From contig NW_002476426.1 of NCBI RefSeq assembly GCF_000189635.1, positions 1,178,001-1,242,000 of the forward strand: a stretch of DNA of 64,000 bases, read 5' to 3'. The position numbers and the translations under genes were made by a program. Below, piece after piece: positions 53,010 through 64,000 of the stretch (its first letter is position 1; each line of letters begins with the position of its first letter). The notes beneath the pieces were generated by a model. It saw nothing but the letters and a program-made list of their open reading frames with translations, was not told the DNA's origin and searched no databases. This DNA is from Tetrahymena thermophila SB210. Lineage: Eukaryota > Ciliophora > Oligohymenophorea > Hymenostomatida > Tetrahymenidae.

Positions 53010-53386
53010 AAACATTTAAAATAATTTATTAGATCAATTTAAAAATTGGTATTAAATATTCAAAATCTATTAAAAAAATAATAATTTCCTATTAAATAAT
53101 TATTTCACTATTTTATTTTTTATTTTGTATAAATGTTTTCTTTTCATTTCTTGTAAAAATTTTATTAAAATTCTTACTGCTCAGTTTAATTGATAAATAT
53201 TTTATTTTTCTTAATTTAATTTGATATTTTTTATTCATTATTTAAAATAAATAAATATATGTGAATTCTAAGATGAGATCATCTTATAATTTTAGTCTTG
53301 GATTAGTAGCTATGTCTTTTTTTTGCTTTCTTTTAATTTTGATCATTAAACTAATTTTCTTTTTCGAAAATAAATAATTCAGAGCT
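53010..53386. repeat. Tandem repeat copy 2
   Basis: Second copy, offset 376-377 bp, with GTGAATTCTAAG at 53261 and the matching TGCTTTCTTTTAATTTT block at about 53324. A weaker partial match (CTTCTTATTCAG to TTAAATTTATTTTC, about 53668-53733) may be the decayed remnant of a third copy, partly inside the 3' end of the next gene. Confidence 0.8.
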
Positions 53387-53627
53387 TAAAAATGGCTAAA
53401 TATTTATTGATAGAGGTAGATACCAAAAATATTCCTAACAATAGTTAATAAAATCAAATATTAAAAAAAATAAAAATAAAATAGAAAATATTAATATATA
53501 TGAATATGCTTTTATTCAAAAAATATTACAGAAATAAATATTTTTAGATATTTTCATGTTTTTTTAATATTTATTTAATATATTTGATGTTTGGTTATAA
53601 AATTAATGTAAAGTAATTATAACTTTT

Positions 53628-55046
53628 TCATAATTTTAGTTTTGAATTTATAATTACATTTTCTTTGCCTTCTTATTCAGTATTTTTTTATAATTATTAT
53701 TGCTCTTAATTTTAATCATTAAATTTATTTTCTTTATTTTACTGTAACTTATTTTATTCTTCTATTTCCTTCATGTGATCTTCTAAATCACTCATTTTTT
53801 ATTTTTAAATAGCTTCTTCAAAATTTATTAAAGAAGCACTGATTCTTCTCTAATTTGCTCCACTAAGTTTTTTTAGAACTTAATCTATAGATTCTTTGAT
53901 TTAAAAGCAATTAATATCTACTCCCATTTCTTCATTTAGGTAAATAGAATATTTATAATATTACTCAACAGAGTGAGAATAAATGTCCTCATCAATTTTA
54001 TCAATTTTCTTTTATTTATTGAATTTTTATGAAGATAAATCAATGTAGTTATAATAGCTTTAGATACTTTCTAAAGTATTGATAATATTTTAATGCTATA
54101 ATTATTTTTGGATCATGTCTCTATAATAATTTTTTACATAGAATTTATAATATTTTAGGGATCTTTCAAACTCTTTTTTTTCAATATTATAATGTATGAC
54201 ATCAATCATCATTTAATCGAATTAATTTAAAACTTAAGGTTTTAAAAGCTAAAATAGCTTTAAGTTTTAATTGCTCACAAGCTTAGAAAGATTATGAACA
54301 ACTTCCATTGATTTTTAATAATTCTACTCACCCTATCTAAAAATTGTCCATAAGTAACTAGAAATAGTCACAGATTTATTGATTAACTCTTTTTCTTTAC
54401 TTTTATCACTTTCTGTTTCTTTCTTCAATTTTTCTAAATTCGAATTTAGCTTTTCAGTGAATATCAATGCTTCTTAATAATTTTCTATTTAAATATTGCT
54501 TATTATATACTAATGAATAAAGTTCTCCAAATCTTCTTATTAAATATCTTCATTTTTTAATTAGTAATACATATTTTTCATTTTGATCAATTGTGATTCA
54601 GCTTTTTTTTTGTCCTTTATCAAAATTAAATCATTTAGGAGACTTGTTCTAATTGAAAGAATTTTAAAGAAATCCTAGTTTTTATCCTCTTCTAGTTCTT
54701 GTAAAAGAAGTGTTTTTACTTTACAAATAAATACTGGATCTTTCATGGTTCCCAAAATAATATCGCTTCCTGATTTTACTTTCTAGATATCTTTTTCACC
54801 ATATTAACCAAACTTATTGACAATTTTTTCAAAAAAATACATTTTTCTCTCATCTTCAACCAAATATATCAAATTATATCTTACTTTCCATTTAAATAAA
54901 AAATTACTATAGTTATATTATTGGTTATTAGTAATACTATTATATCTTAATATTCTATTAGTGTTGAAGTTATCGCTTTTAAGAATTAATTATTATTTGT
55001 TGTAAAATATTTTAGATTTGACTAATGATTAAATTGATTTAATCAT
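53628..55046 (-). CDS. Helical, TPR-like protein with presequence-like N-terminus
   Basis: Single exon, 472 aa, start MIKSIQSLVKSKIFYNKQQL, stop TGA. The first 60 residues have Lys/Arg/Ser/Asn, almost no acid, and could be a mitochondrial presequence. Residues 60-400 are all-helical with hairpin-like spacing (YLVEDERKMYFFEKIVNKFG; ENYQEALIFTEKLNSNLEKL; EKKEFERSLKYYKFYVKN; VEQYYKYSIYLNEEMG), suggestive of degenerate TPR units. The last 70 residues are Glu/Gln/Lys-rich coiled coil. A later in-frame ATG at 54842 is possible, but the upstream frame stays open and protein-like. Family not recognised; mitochondrial location is inference. Confidence 0.75.
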
Positions 55047-56022
55047 GATTATTTTATTTATCTCTACTTTTGTTTTTAATTAAAAAATAAGTCTTTCTTA
55101 AAACTAATATAGAATTTTGTCCCTAAGTTAATATTTATCTTGGGCAAATATTTTCTAGAAAATTGTGCTAAAAACGTTTAAATTTTAAAGCAATTAAATT
55201 AATTTAATCCAAAATCAATTTATTAAATTCAATTTTGATTTTCAAATTATTTGATAATATATTTTTTTTATAAAATTTAAATTTTATACCAATAAATTAA
55301 CCAGAAGACAGAGATATTTATTTGATTTTTGATTTGAAAATATACTTCGATACATAAAATAGGTAAAATATAATTGATATATTTACTATGTGTGGTGATA
55401 TTTATCTAGTCAATTCCTATATCTAATTCCATAAATTACTCAATTAGTTAAGTGTGATATTATATTAAAAGTAAAATAATAACAAATTGTATATTTGTCC
55501 GTATTTATTTATTAATAATTAATTGATAAAATATTTTTGAATATTTATGAAATTTAAATTTTTGATACATTTTAGATCTCAAAAATAATTTGTAATTTAA
55601 AATAAATAAATAAGAAATAATTGATTTAATTGACAGATAAGCAAACAAATAAAAATTGAATTAAAAATATTATTTAAAGTACTTGAAATTAATTAATAAG
55701 TAGATTTTATTACATCATTCATATATTTGAATTCATTAAGTAAAGGCTTTTATTTCTTTACTCTATTTTTAAAATTAATTAAAATATTTGATAATATATG
55801 AAGTAAAATTCTTAATAAACATAAATATAATAAGTAAAATATAGTGATTGATATATAAACTGTATGTAGCAACATTTATACTTATTGAATAAATCAAGAT
55901 ATCGAATTTATAAATTACTCAATTAAGTTTAATATAAAAATAAAATTAATATTAATTAATTATTAAAATATTTTTTTATTAAAGATAAGTAAATTAAACT
56001 CAGCTTATATTTTCTAAATATT
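55047..56022. other. Intergenic, no gene seen
   Basis: Nearly 1 kb of AT-rich spacer between two minus-strand genes; no coding frame recognised. Confidence 0.6.
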
Positions 56023-59000
56023 TCATACATACTTAAGAGACCATGCTATTGTTAACTACTGCTCATAGTAATCAGTAATGTGCCTTAGTACATAGAATAT
56101 TTCTCCCATTTCAAAATGTTGCCTAAGGAATGGAATTTTCTTAATCATTTTTATAAAAGATTTAGTAATTTTTATGGAGTTTTTTGTTGATATTTAAAAC
56201 ATTTCTAAGTTAAATGTCATATCATGAGTAGATATTAGAGTTCTTATGTACGTTCTTTTAAATGGATTTACAATTTTTGTGTGCATAAATTAAATGTTTT
56301 GAGGATTAATAAACCTAATATTTTTTTTATTATATTTTTTAGGGATGTTATTAACTTTGAATCTGTTTAAATCTTCCTTTTTAATTCTCTTCTATTCAGA
56401 TTTGTCATATAACATTTCAAGGAAATTAGAATTACATATTTTGTATAGGATAAATTGAGCAAGATTGCAAAAATCTGCATAGTTAATATTTGAATAAATA
56501 TAATTAGCTTAATACTTAAAGTAACCTTCAGCAATAAACACATTTGTTATTTCTCTGCAATTTAAATAAATATCTTAGAATGTAGCTTAATTTAAATTCA
56601 TATGAGAAATAGTAAAGTTGAATGCACTTGTTGCTGCATATTGAATGTATTCTATGGGGTAGAAGTAATCAATCCCTGTAAAATTTTTAACGAATGTCAT
56701 ACTTCTATTTGGATTTTCTCTTACTTTTCTAAATGTTTATTCTTTATTATCTTTTGTGCTATCTTTCTTAGAACTTTAGTTGTTTTTCAGTTACTCTTCT
56801 TTTATTCCTTCTTGTATAGCTTCTTATTTCTTTTTGGCTTTTTAATTTAATTACTACTCGATATGTTGAGTCACAATATTTTTAAAGTTGATTTCAAAAT
56901 TCTAATTCTATCCACCATTATTTTACATTTATATTTACATATTTTTTTGCTACAAAACTTCTAGCAAGTCAATACTTATTTCGAAAAAGTTCTCGCTGGT
57001 CTATTTAGTAAAAATGATGTTAATTTATTATAAATTAAATTGAATTTTAAGACTACCTTATCAACTCTGAGATATTTAGAAATGAGAATTTCTTTTAGAT
57101 TGATTCCTTCTCCTCCTAAATCTAATTATAAGCATGTTAATCTCAAATTTGAGTAATTAATGATATTTTCCCATATTTTAAGTTCATAATATCTATCATT
57201 TTTTTCTTATTTTAACTTAAAGTGTTGTTATTGCTTTCTTAATCTTATATTTTTGCTCATATCAAACTGCTTTATTGTATCTATAAAAGACTGATCTTGG
57301 ATTAAAGTCATATTTTTTAATCTTTCTATTCTATTTATTTTATCATTTCTTTTGGGTTTCAAATACTCTACAATACTCTTAACACTATTTATAATTTTAA
57401 CAGACTTCAAATGTTTATGTACGATATCTCTCAAATTTTTCTTTTTTTAAATAACATTTTCTTTTTATTCCTCTTTTTCTTTAATTTTTTAGGAGCTACT
57501 TATCGATTTTTAAGATGTTTCTTTTATTTCTCCGCTTCTGCTTTCAGTTTGATTTTCTTATGTTGTTTGGATTTTTTCCATCTTACTTCTTATTAAATTC
57601 TAAGACTAATCATGCTCTTTTTCTTTAAATTATTCTTCAAACACTATATGATTGCTTGTTCTTGTTTAATGGGATTGTTTTTTCTCTTATTATTCTAAAC
57701 TAGAATTAGATGGAATTATATATGGTAAGTTATTAATGCTACGATTTTTAACTTTTTCATTTTCTTCATTAAATGAATTATTAATATTAATATCGTTACG
57801 CTAAACATACAATGCTCTTTCTGATCCAATATTATTTAGTGATCCATGTGACCCATTGAATATTCCTGAAAGCTACCTTTTCTTAAGTGGGATTTATCTT
57901 TCAGTTTATATATAACTCCTTAAGTAATCCTAAAACCCTCCGGTTTTAATTCCGATACCTAAAATAAGAAATAAATAAATAAATTCACAAAAAAATATTG
58001 ATATGAAAGGTTTTATAAGGCAATTACTTTTAGATGTCATATCATATTAGCTGTCGACAGTAGGTTCATTTTGAATAATTGATTTTTTCTAATTTTTATG
58101 AGTGCTTGATTTCATTTTCATTTTATCACTTTTATTTTTAACAGTTTCAGCTGCTTTTTTTTGAACAAAAAATTTAGATAAAATAACATTATTTCCTTAA
58201 GGTGACTACTAGTATTCATTTTTATATGAATTAGGAGATATCTCACTTCTTTTAGTAGGTGAAGGAGATCTACTGCTAAATGGTGATTTTTGAAAAACAT
58301 AACTCATATTTCTACGTTCATTAGCAGGATTATTGGCATTACTTGCTTATATAATAGAATATTTTTTGAGATCATGTTTACTTAAATGTAGAGTGCCTCT
58401 TTTTTTATTTAGAAAAACAGGGCTTTAAATAAATGTTTCATTTTATTATTATATTTATGAGCTATCCGATAGCCCTTTTAAGTTAAGACGCTTTTAAAAA
58501 TCCAGGTAAGATTGAAATATATCTTGGTATTCATTTTCATGACTAAGCCATAGTATTTGATTGCTAATAGTCTTTTTTAGGAACTTCGAGCTAGACTAGA
58601 ATAAATCACTTGAATCTAAGTGACACTAAAGATACCTACAATTTCTAGGAAAGTAAAACTTAATGAGCCAATTTTGCTAAAGTAAATCCCTAAAGACGCT
58701 AACAAGGATGTATTCATTTTAAAAAACTTTAGAGATTGAAAAAATAAACCTGTATCTAACAATATCTTCATTTAGAAAATTTTGGGTTTATTTTTCTGCC
58801 ACTTTTTAATCAAAATTTAGTTTTATCATACTATTTCTAAATATTCTTAATTAATTTAAGTGGTTGTTCCATTAAAACATCTCTTCATCTCCCTGTACAG
58901 AACTATTAAAAGCTGCTTCTGATGCCTCTTCGAAGTTTTGATTATTTTACAAACTCTTTTTATTTAGGATTAGTAAAAAATTATTAAAATATTATTTCTT

Positions 59001-62000
59001 TCAGTTTAAATTTAATTTTAATAAACAATAATATTACTCTCAGTCTTTAGTTGTTTCTTGAATATATCCCACTTAATTTCTTACCTTCATAGACTTATGT
59101 TTTAAAAAGTCTTTTCGAAGTGCTTGGTGTGTTTATTTAAAATAAGTAAGTTGTTTAGGAATAGTGAAAAACAGGTAACCTCCCAATTTAAGTATTTATA
59201 AAAACGCTCTTTTTCAGGATTGATTTGAAAGTAGACATTACTATAGAGCTTGCCATTTTAGAAGAAACTATTCGGACACTATTCTGAGGGTCTAATATAG
59301 ATAAATCTTGTAAGCTTAATATTGTTTTATACATAATAGTTTTGGAGAGAAGTGGCATAACATTAATAGATAATAAAATTGAGTATTTTGATGAAGATAT
59401 ATCTAAATTAGAAGTAAAGCTGAAACCTACAACAAGACTTCTTCCTATATTCTAATTATTTATTTATTTATTTATTAAATGATATAGAATTTAAATTAAA
59501 CTTACTTTCAAGCCATATGCAAAGGTTTATTTAATATTTGAGTATTGTGAAAGAAATTCTTTTGTTTGAAGATTTAAGTGGTACTACACAGAACTATTGT
59601 TAGACAAAATTAATTATTATGTTCCATACTCTGAAGGTTTCCTGGGAAAAAAGCGAAAACTAGTAAGAGATCTAAAGTCTTTCTAAACCATGTTTTAAAG
59701 CATATATCTTAGCATAGTTTTAGTATTTTAAATAGGCTTTTGCTCCTCATATCTTAGATTGACAGCATAGCTTAAAATATTAATAATAATATTTTGTTGT
59801 TTGTTGGTAATTTAGTCAAATGTGAGTTCAAGCTTTGGCAAGAAATTGTTAATTTTAAAATTTATTTTTCCAAGCTCATTTACATATATCAAAAATCTTC
59901 CAAACAATCCATATACTTACCAATCCATTTGATAATCAGCCTTTCTAAGTTATCTATAAAGTTTATCTAAAACTTATTCTTTTTTTAAAAATATATTTTT
60001 ACATTTAAATTTAAATGCTAAATTCAGATGAAATATAAAAAAAAATAATTAAATGTAAGCAAAAGCAAATTAAGTTAAAGAAATCTTTGTTTTTAATAAT
60101 GAACTGAAAATATAAAAAAGTTTTTACCTTGCTTATAAATATTATTAAGCTGAATGTTTTAGTCGTTTTGATAAAAACTACCTTACAAGTTATTGGTAGA
60201 AACAAATGAAGAATCTAAGCTAATATTGTTAATCGAAATATTTGGCTAGGCAAGGATGTTATTTTAAATGTCTTAAATTAATTTTATGTTTTTGATAATC
60301 CTTTTTCTGTGCTTTTCTAATTATTTTACTTCATTTTTAACGTTTTTGGTAATATTTAAGAACTTATTATTATTGAGTAAGTTTGAATAGTTGTTAGATA
60401 ATTGTGTTAATTATTTCCTAGAAATAGGATTTGCTGAGAATGTAGGATTCTGTTTATCAACATCTTCGAAATTATTTGTCCCAAATTAATACTAAAGACT
60501 TTCATCTAAGTTACTAGCTTGATCTATTAAATTGGTATTTGTAAAAGAGTTGTTTAAAGAAAGCATTTGTTGCTAAGTATTAATTTATTATTAGCTTTAC
60601 ATTTCGATTTCTCCTTCCTATAGGGCATTCTATTTTAAAACATTGTTTTATTAACTGATGTTTTAGAAAATAGCATCCACATCAACATTTCTGCGATTTA
60701 TGAAATCTTTTTCATACACTTCGTTAAATAGCTTTTCAAATAGCTTTTCATAAATTGTAGGCTCAATCTACTACTTGATTTTTTCAGAAAATATACGAGG
60801 TAGATCTTGATAAATGAGAGAAGGATCCATGTGTAATTAGCTAAATTCATCAAATTTTGCAGTTTAGAATGCTACTTTTTACTGCTTTGTTTAAGTTGTT
60901 TAACTGCTTTTCATAGAATAGTAGCCTTGTCGTTATCTTTAGTTATTTGTAGATAGCATTATAAAAATTTTTTCTTCAATAAAAGGCATTAATTTTCTTT
61001 TAAAATTTTTTTGTATTTAACCAGTCAATAATAATTAGGTTATTGAAGTAAGAATCTCATCTCTCGGAAAGATGCCAATTAATGTTTCTATAGGAAGCTC
61101 TAATGGAATAATTTTTTCTTGACTATCTACGTTAACTGCATCTACTAAAATAATGAATGGAAGTTCTTTAATTTTACAGTACTTATCTATAGTTGAAACC
61201 AAATTAATGTCTTTAATTTTATTGTGGCTTAAGTAGATATGAATATAGAAATAAGAGTTAAATAAATATTGCTTTTTTATCAGAGTACCAATATAAGACT
61301 TTTATTGTAATCTTTTACTCAAAAAGCATATTACATCATCTCTTTTTTATACTAATAACTCACTCAATTTAATTTTTAACTCCTACTCTTTTTTATTATG
61401 ATTTTATTAATTTTTAATCCAATAACTTAAAAAAATTTTGTCTCTCTTTGTTAAAACTAGCGATTAGTCCAATAAGCTTACACTTCTCTAAGAGTGTGAT
61501 GTATTAACTTTTGATTCATCTTCTTTTTTGTGCAATATTATGCGAATAGACGTTCCTTGCTCAACATTATCACAAACATAAGGTATTATGCCTATTCGAT
61601 TTAAAATTAATTTTTAATAGTGTTTTATAAAAGTAAATTGATAAAATAAGTATTTTACATTATCTAGCTGACATTCTACTTATTTTTTTCTACAAATTAA
61701 ATATTTCATGAATTGTCTTTTAAGCCTAGATGAAATTAATGTCTTCTTATTCTATTTTTCTAATCAGTTATTTACCAGATATCCTATAACTGTGCTCGTA
61801 GCAACTTAAAAAGTAATTATTCAAAAGATTTTTAATTGAGCCAATACTTTTGATATCTTTTTCATTCAAATACTTATATTCTTCTTTATCTAAATTACAA
61901 AAATAATTCATCTTGTATTTTGTTCTCATGAAATATGTTGATTATCTTTTCAGAACTCGTGCTTGACCATCTTTAGTAAATTAAATATTTTCGCTTTATG

Positions 62001-64000
62001 AGTGCCCTTTTAATTTTTTTTAGGCGAGACTCTAGCTTCCTATATTAGTTCGAGCTATTTTTTCTTTCCAATCGTGCAAATCATTTAATGTTTAGTCATG
62101 ATCTTCTAATTTTTGTAAATTTTGATCTGTTATCAAATATTATCCTTCATGAATTGTTTTATCATTAATCATCTCTTCCAACCCTTAAAAAGCTAGCTGC
62201 TTTTTTATTGATTCCAAAACCAGAGGCCATATTGTGTATTGATCCATTAAGTTTTTCACATTAGAGTTCCCAATAAAATTAAAATCGATTTTCATAGAAT
62301 CATTAATATTATATCCCAAAAATGTTAAAAAATATGTAAAAGTTTTATCTGGATTAGGAGTTGCCTATATTTTTAATAAAAATAAATACTTAAGAACACA
62401 ATAATACATCAATCAAAGCATTCCTTACTTTCAATTAGATTTTTATTTTGTCTATTTTGAATGGGTGATAAAATGTGAATTCAAACGATGGATGATTTTT
62501 CTCAAGGTTGACTTTTTTTTTAAAATAATGAAAATTTATTTATTTTTATTATAATTCCATTTAATTTGAAAAAATGAAAAAATAATTATTTTATTAAATA
62601 AAAAATGTAAAATGAATTTTATAAAAGGTTTTAGCTCAAAATAATAAATTATTTCTTAATAATAAATAAATATAATTTACCCTGCTTATTGTCTTCATCT
62701 ATAATCTAAAACATTGTTTTTTAGTCTTCATTCATGATAAATTAGATTTAGCTTTAGGAAAGAGCTTTTTGCTTTCTTATTTTAATTTTTCCTCTAGCCA
62801 TTTAAGATTAAATTTCTGCAAAGCTGGGTTACTTGAAAGTTTTTTGCTTTTTTTGGTTTATATCTTCGTCACTTAAATCTTCTAGTGAATCTTAACCAGA
62901 AAATTTATTTTTTTTCATATTTTCAAATTATTTTAAAATATTTTCTGAAGCAAAAGCATCGTTGTCACTGTTTTCTTGAAAGATCATGCTTATAGGTTTC
63001 TTCTTAGTCTTTTTGTGGGTTAACTCACTCGAACTCTTTTTTGGATTATATTTTTTGTTATTATATAAGTTTAATAATAAATTTAGTTTAAATAAAAACA
63101 AATGATTCGTTTACTTAACTCAATACTTCATCTTCATCATCTTCTAAAATATCTACTTTATCAAGGTATTCGCTTTAATTATTTGAATATTTTGATTATT
63201 CAATTTAATATAGAACATCTTAGCTTTCTTCAGTATCCATCAATTCTTTAAGCCCTCCATCATCTCTCTTCTATTTTCTACTAATATCCTACATTTCTAA
63301 AAACTTCTCTTCACCTACTATTGAGTCTATTAATCAAAATAATTTTATGCAAATAACTAAAATAAAATAAAATAAAACCTTAATTAGATAGCTACTAATG
63401 AGAAATCTCATTTTTAGATTAGTTTTAAAAGTGCGTTGATATTTTTATACTATCATCTTTGATGCTTTACTATTTTTTTAGATTTTCTAAACCGATGGAT
63501 TAGCTGTTTTTTAATTTCCTTTCATTTTATACTTAGCCTTAAGCTTCTTAGGCTTTTAGCCTTTCTCTTTCTTATTCAAGTTCCATACAAATACCTTTTT
63601 GCTTGTCAAGCAAGTACTTGTTAAAGGATTCTTCTATTTTGTCAATATCCGTTTTAGTGATTTCTTCCTCTATTTTTGATTGCTAATTTAATATTTCTCT
63701 TCTAATATTTTATTATAACTTTTCAACTTCATCTTATTCAAGGTGCTTTGGAGTTGCTCTTTTTTTTTAAACAACTTCTTTAACGAAATTCTTTTAATTC
63801 TCGGGAACTAAACCAATAGTTTGGGATTTTTAAATTAATTATTGTAAAATTCTTTCTTTTTCGACATTCTTGAGGGCATATTAAATAAATGGGAAAGGAG
63901 TATGAATATCTGAAGGATTTGCATATTAATTTTCCATTATAATTTAACTTTATCCAATTATTTAATCTATTAAATTTAATGTCGATTTTGGTTTTTTCAT
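56023..64000 (-). CDS. Giant multi-exon protein of unknown family, possibly 5'-incomplete
   Basis: At least about 2,300 residues with a dozen or so short introns. The window's last bases give an ATG (63998-64000, MKKPKSTLNLID) that may or may not be the true start. N-terminus: Gln/Glu/Lys coiled coil (KIEEEITKTDIDKIEESFNK), then an acidic stretch. Region A (62.5-61.0 kb) is globular: SFEFTFYHPFKIDKIKI, TFTYFLTFLGYNINDSMKID, QYTIWPLVLESIKKQLAF, KELPFIILVDAVNV, ELPIETLIGIFPRDEILTSI. Then disorder, then more helical blocks (59.9-58.5 kb), a Ser/Lys-rich linker (58.4-57.2 kb) and a folded C-terminus (FTGIDYFYPIEYIQYAATSA; HITDYYEQQLTIAWSLKYV, TGA). Clear introns: about 57003-57057, 57960-58026, and one after plus 59.0 kb. 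No TGA interrupts the chosen frames, so I treat it as one gene; two adjacent genes cannot be fully excluded. Confidence 0.65.

Noticed and set aside
56602-56850. Plus-strand ORF rich in Phe and Cys
   Set aside because: Antisense to a folded C-terminal block of the giant minus-strand gene.
59060-59240. An apparent in-frame TGA in the giant gene, suggesting a pseudogene or selenocysteine
   Set aside because: It appears only in one of the alternative frames. Another frame, in phase with both neighbouring splice sites, runs through without TGA.
1-64000. Telomeric repeats, tRNA or rRNA genes, CRISPR arrays, transposases, bacterial promoters or ribosome binding sites
   Set aside because: I looked for G4T2-type repeats, tRNA T-loop consensus, regularly spaced repeats and transposase motifs and saw none; absence by eye is not proof for tRNAs or small RNAs.

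Overview
The window looks like macronuclear DNA of a Tetrahymena-type ciliate. It is extremely AT-rich, and nearly every real gene can be read only if TAA and TAG mean glutamine and TGA is the sole stop. Introns are short (mostly about 35-150 nt), AT-rich and GT...AG. Under the standard code the genes fall apart into short ORFs, most of which are antisense or out-of-frame shadows. Several TAA/TAG codons sit exactly where a conserved family calls for Gln (for example the Gln of a Myb SHxQKYF motif), which supports the code assignment independently.

Layout. 0-9.4 kb: three minus-strand genes, namely a Gln-rich coiled-coil protein, an ANTH-domain (AP180/CALM-like) protein and a small membrane-anchored protein. 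9.4-13.9 kb: a long gene-poor stretch. 13.9-33.1 kb: four plus-strand genes, namely an OB-fold protein, a WD40-type protein, a very large IP3-receptor-type Ca2+ release channel (19.2-31.7 kb) and a Myb SHAQKYF-class protein. 33.9-39.6 kb: a doubtful minus-strand ORF, a cytochrome b5 with an N-myristoylation-like start, and a calpain with an intact triad. 41.3-49.5 kb: three minus-strand genes, namely a C2-like/coiled-coil protein, a membrane RING-H2 protein and a coiled-coil protein ending in a tail anchor. 50.2-52.6 kb: a plus-strand Gln/Asn/Ser-rich protein beginning MGNS. 52.6-53.4 kb: a tandem duplication of about 377 bp in the gap between converging genes. 53.6-55.0 kb: a helical, TPR-like protein with a presequence-like start. 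56.0-64.0 kb: one giant minus-strand multi-exon gene of unknown family that reaches the window edge.

Functional links. The genes are independent eukaryotic transcription units, not an operon. Some share themes by family knowledge: Ca2+ signalling (IP3R-type channel, calpain, possible C2 domain) and membrane traffic or protein turnover (ANTH, RING-H2). I see no tRNA or rRNA gene, telomeric repeat, transposon, CRISPR array or bacterial-style element. Exon boundaries were worked out by eye. Gene ends are usually firm (TGA codons); internal junctions in the largest genes are approximate.
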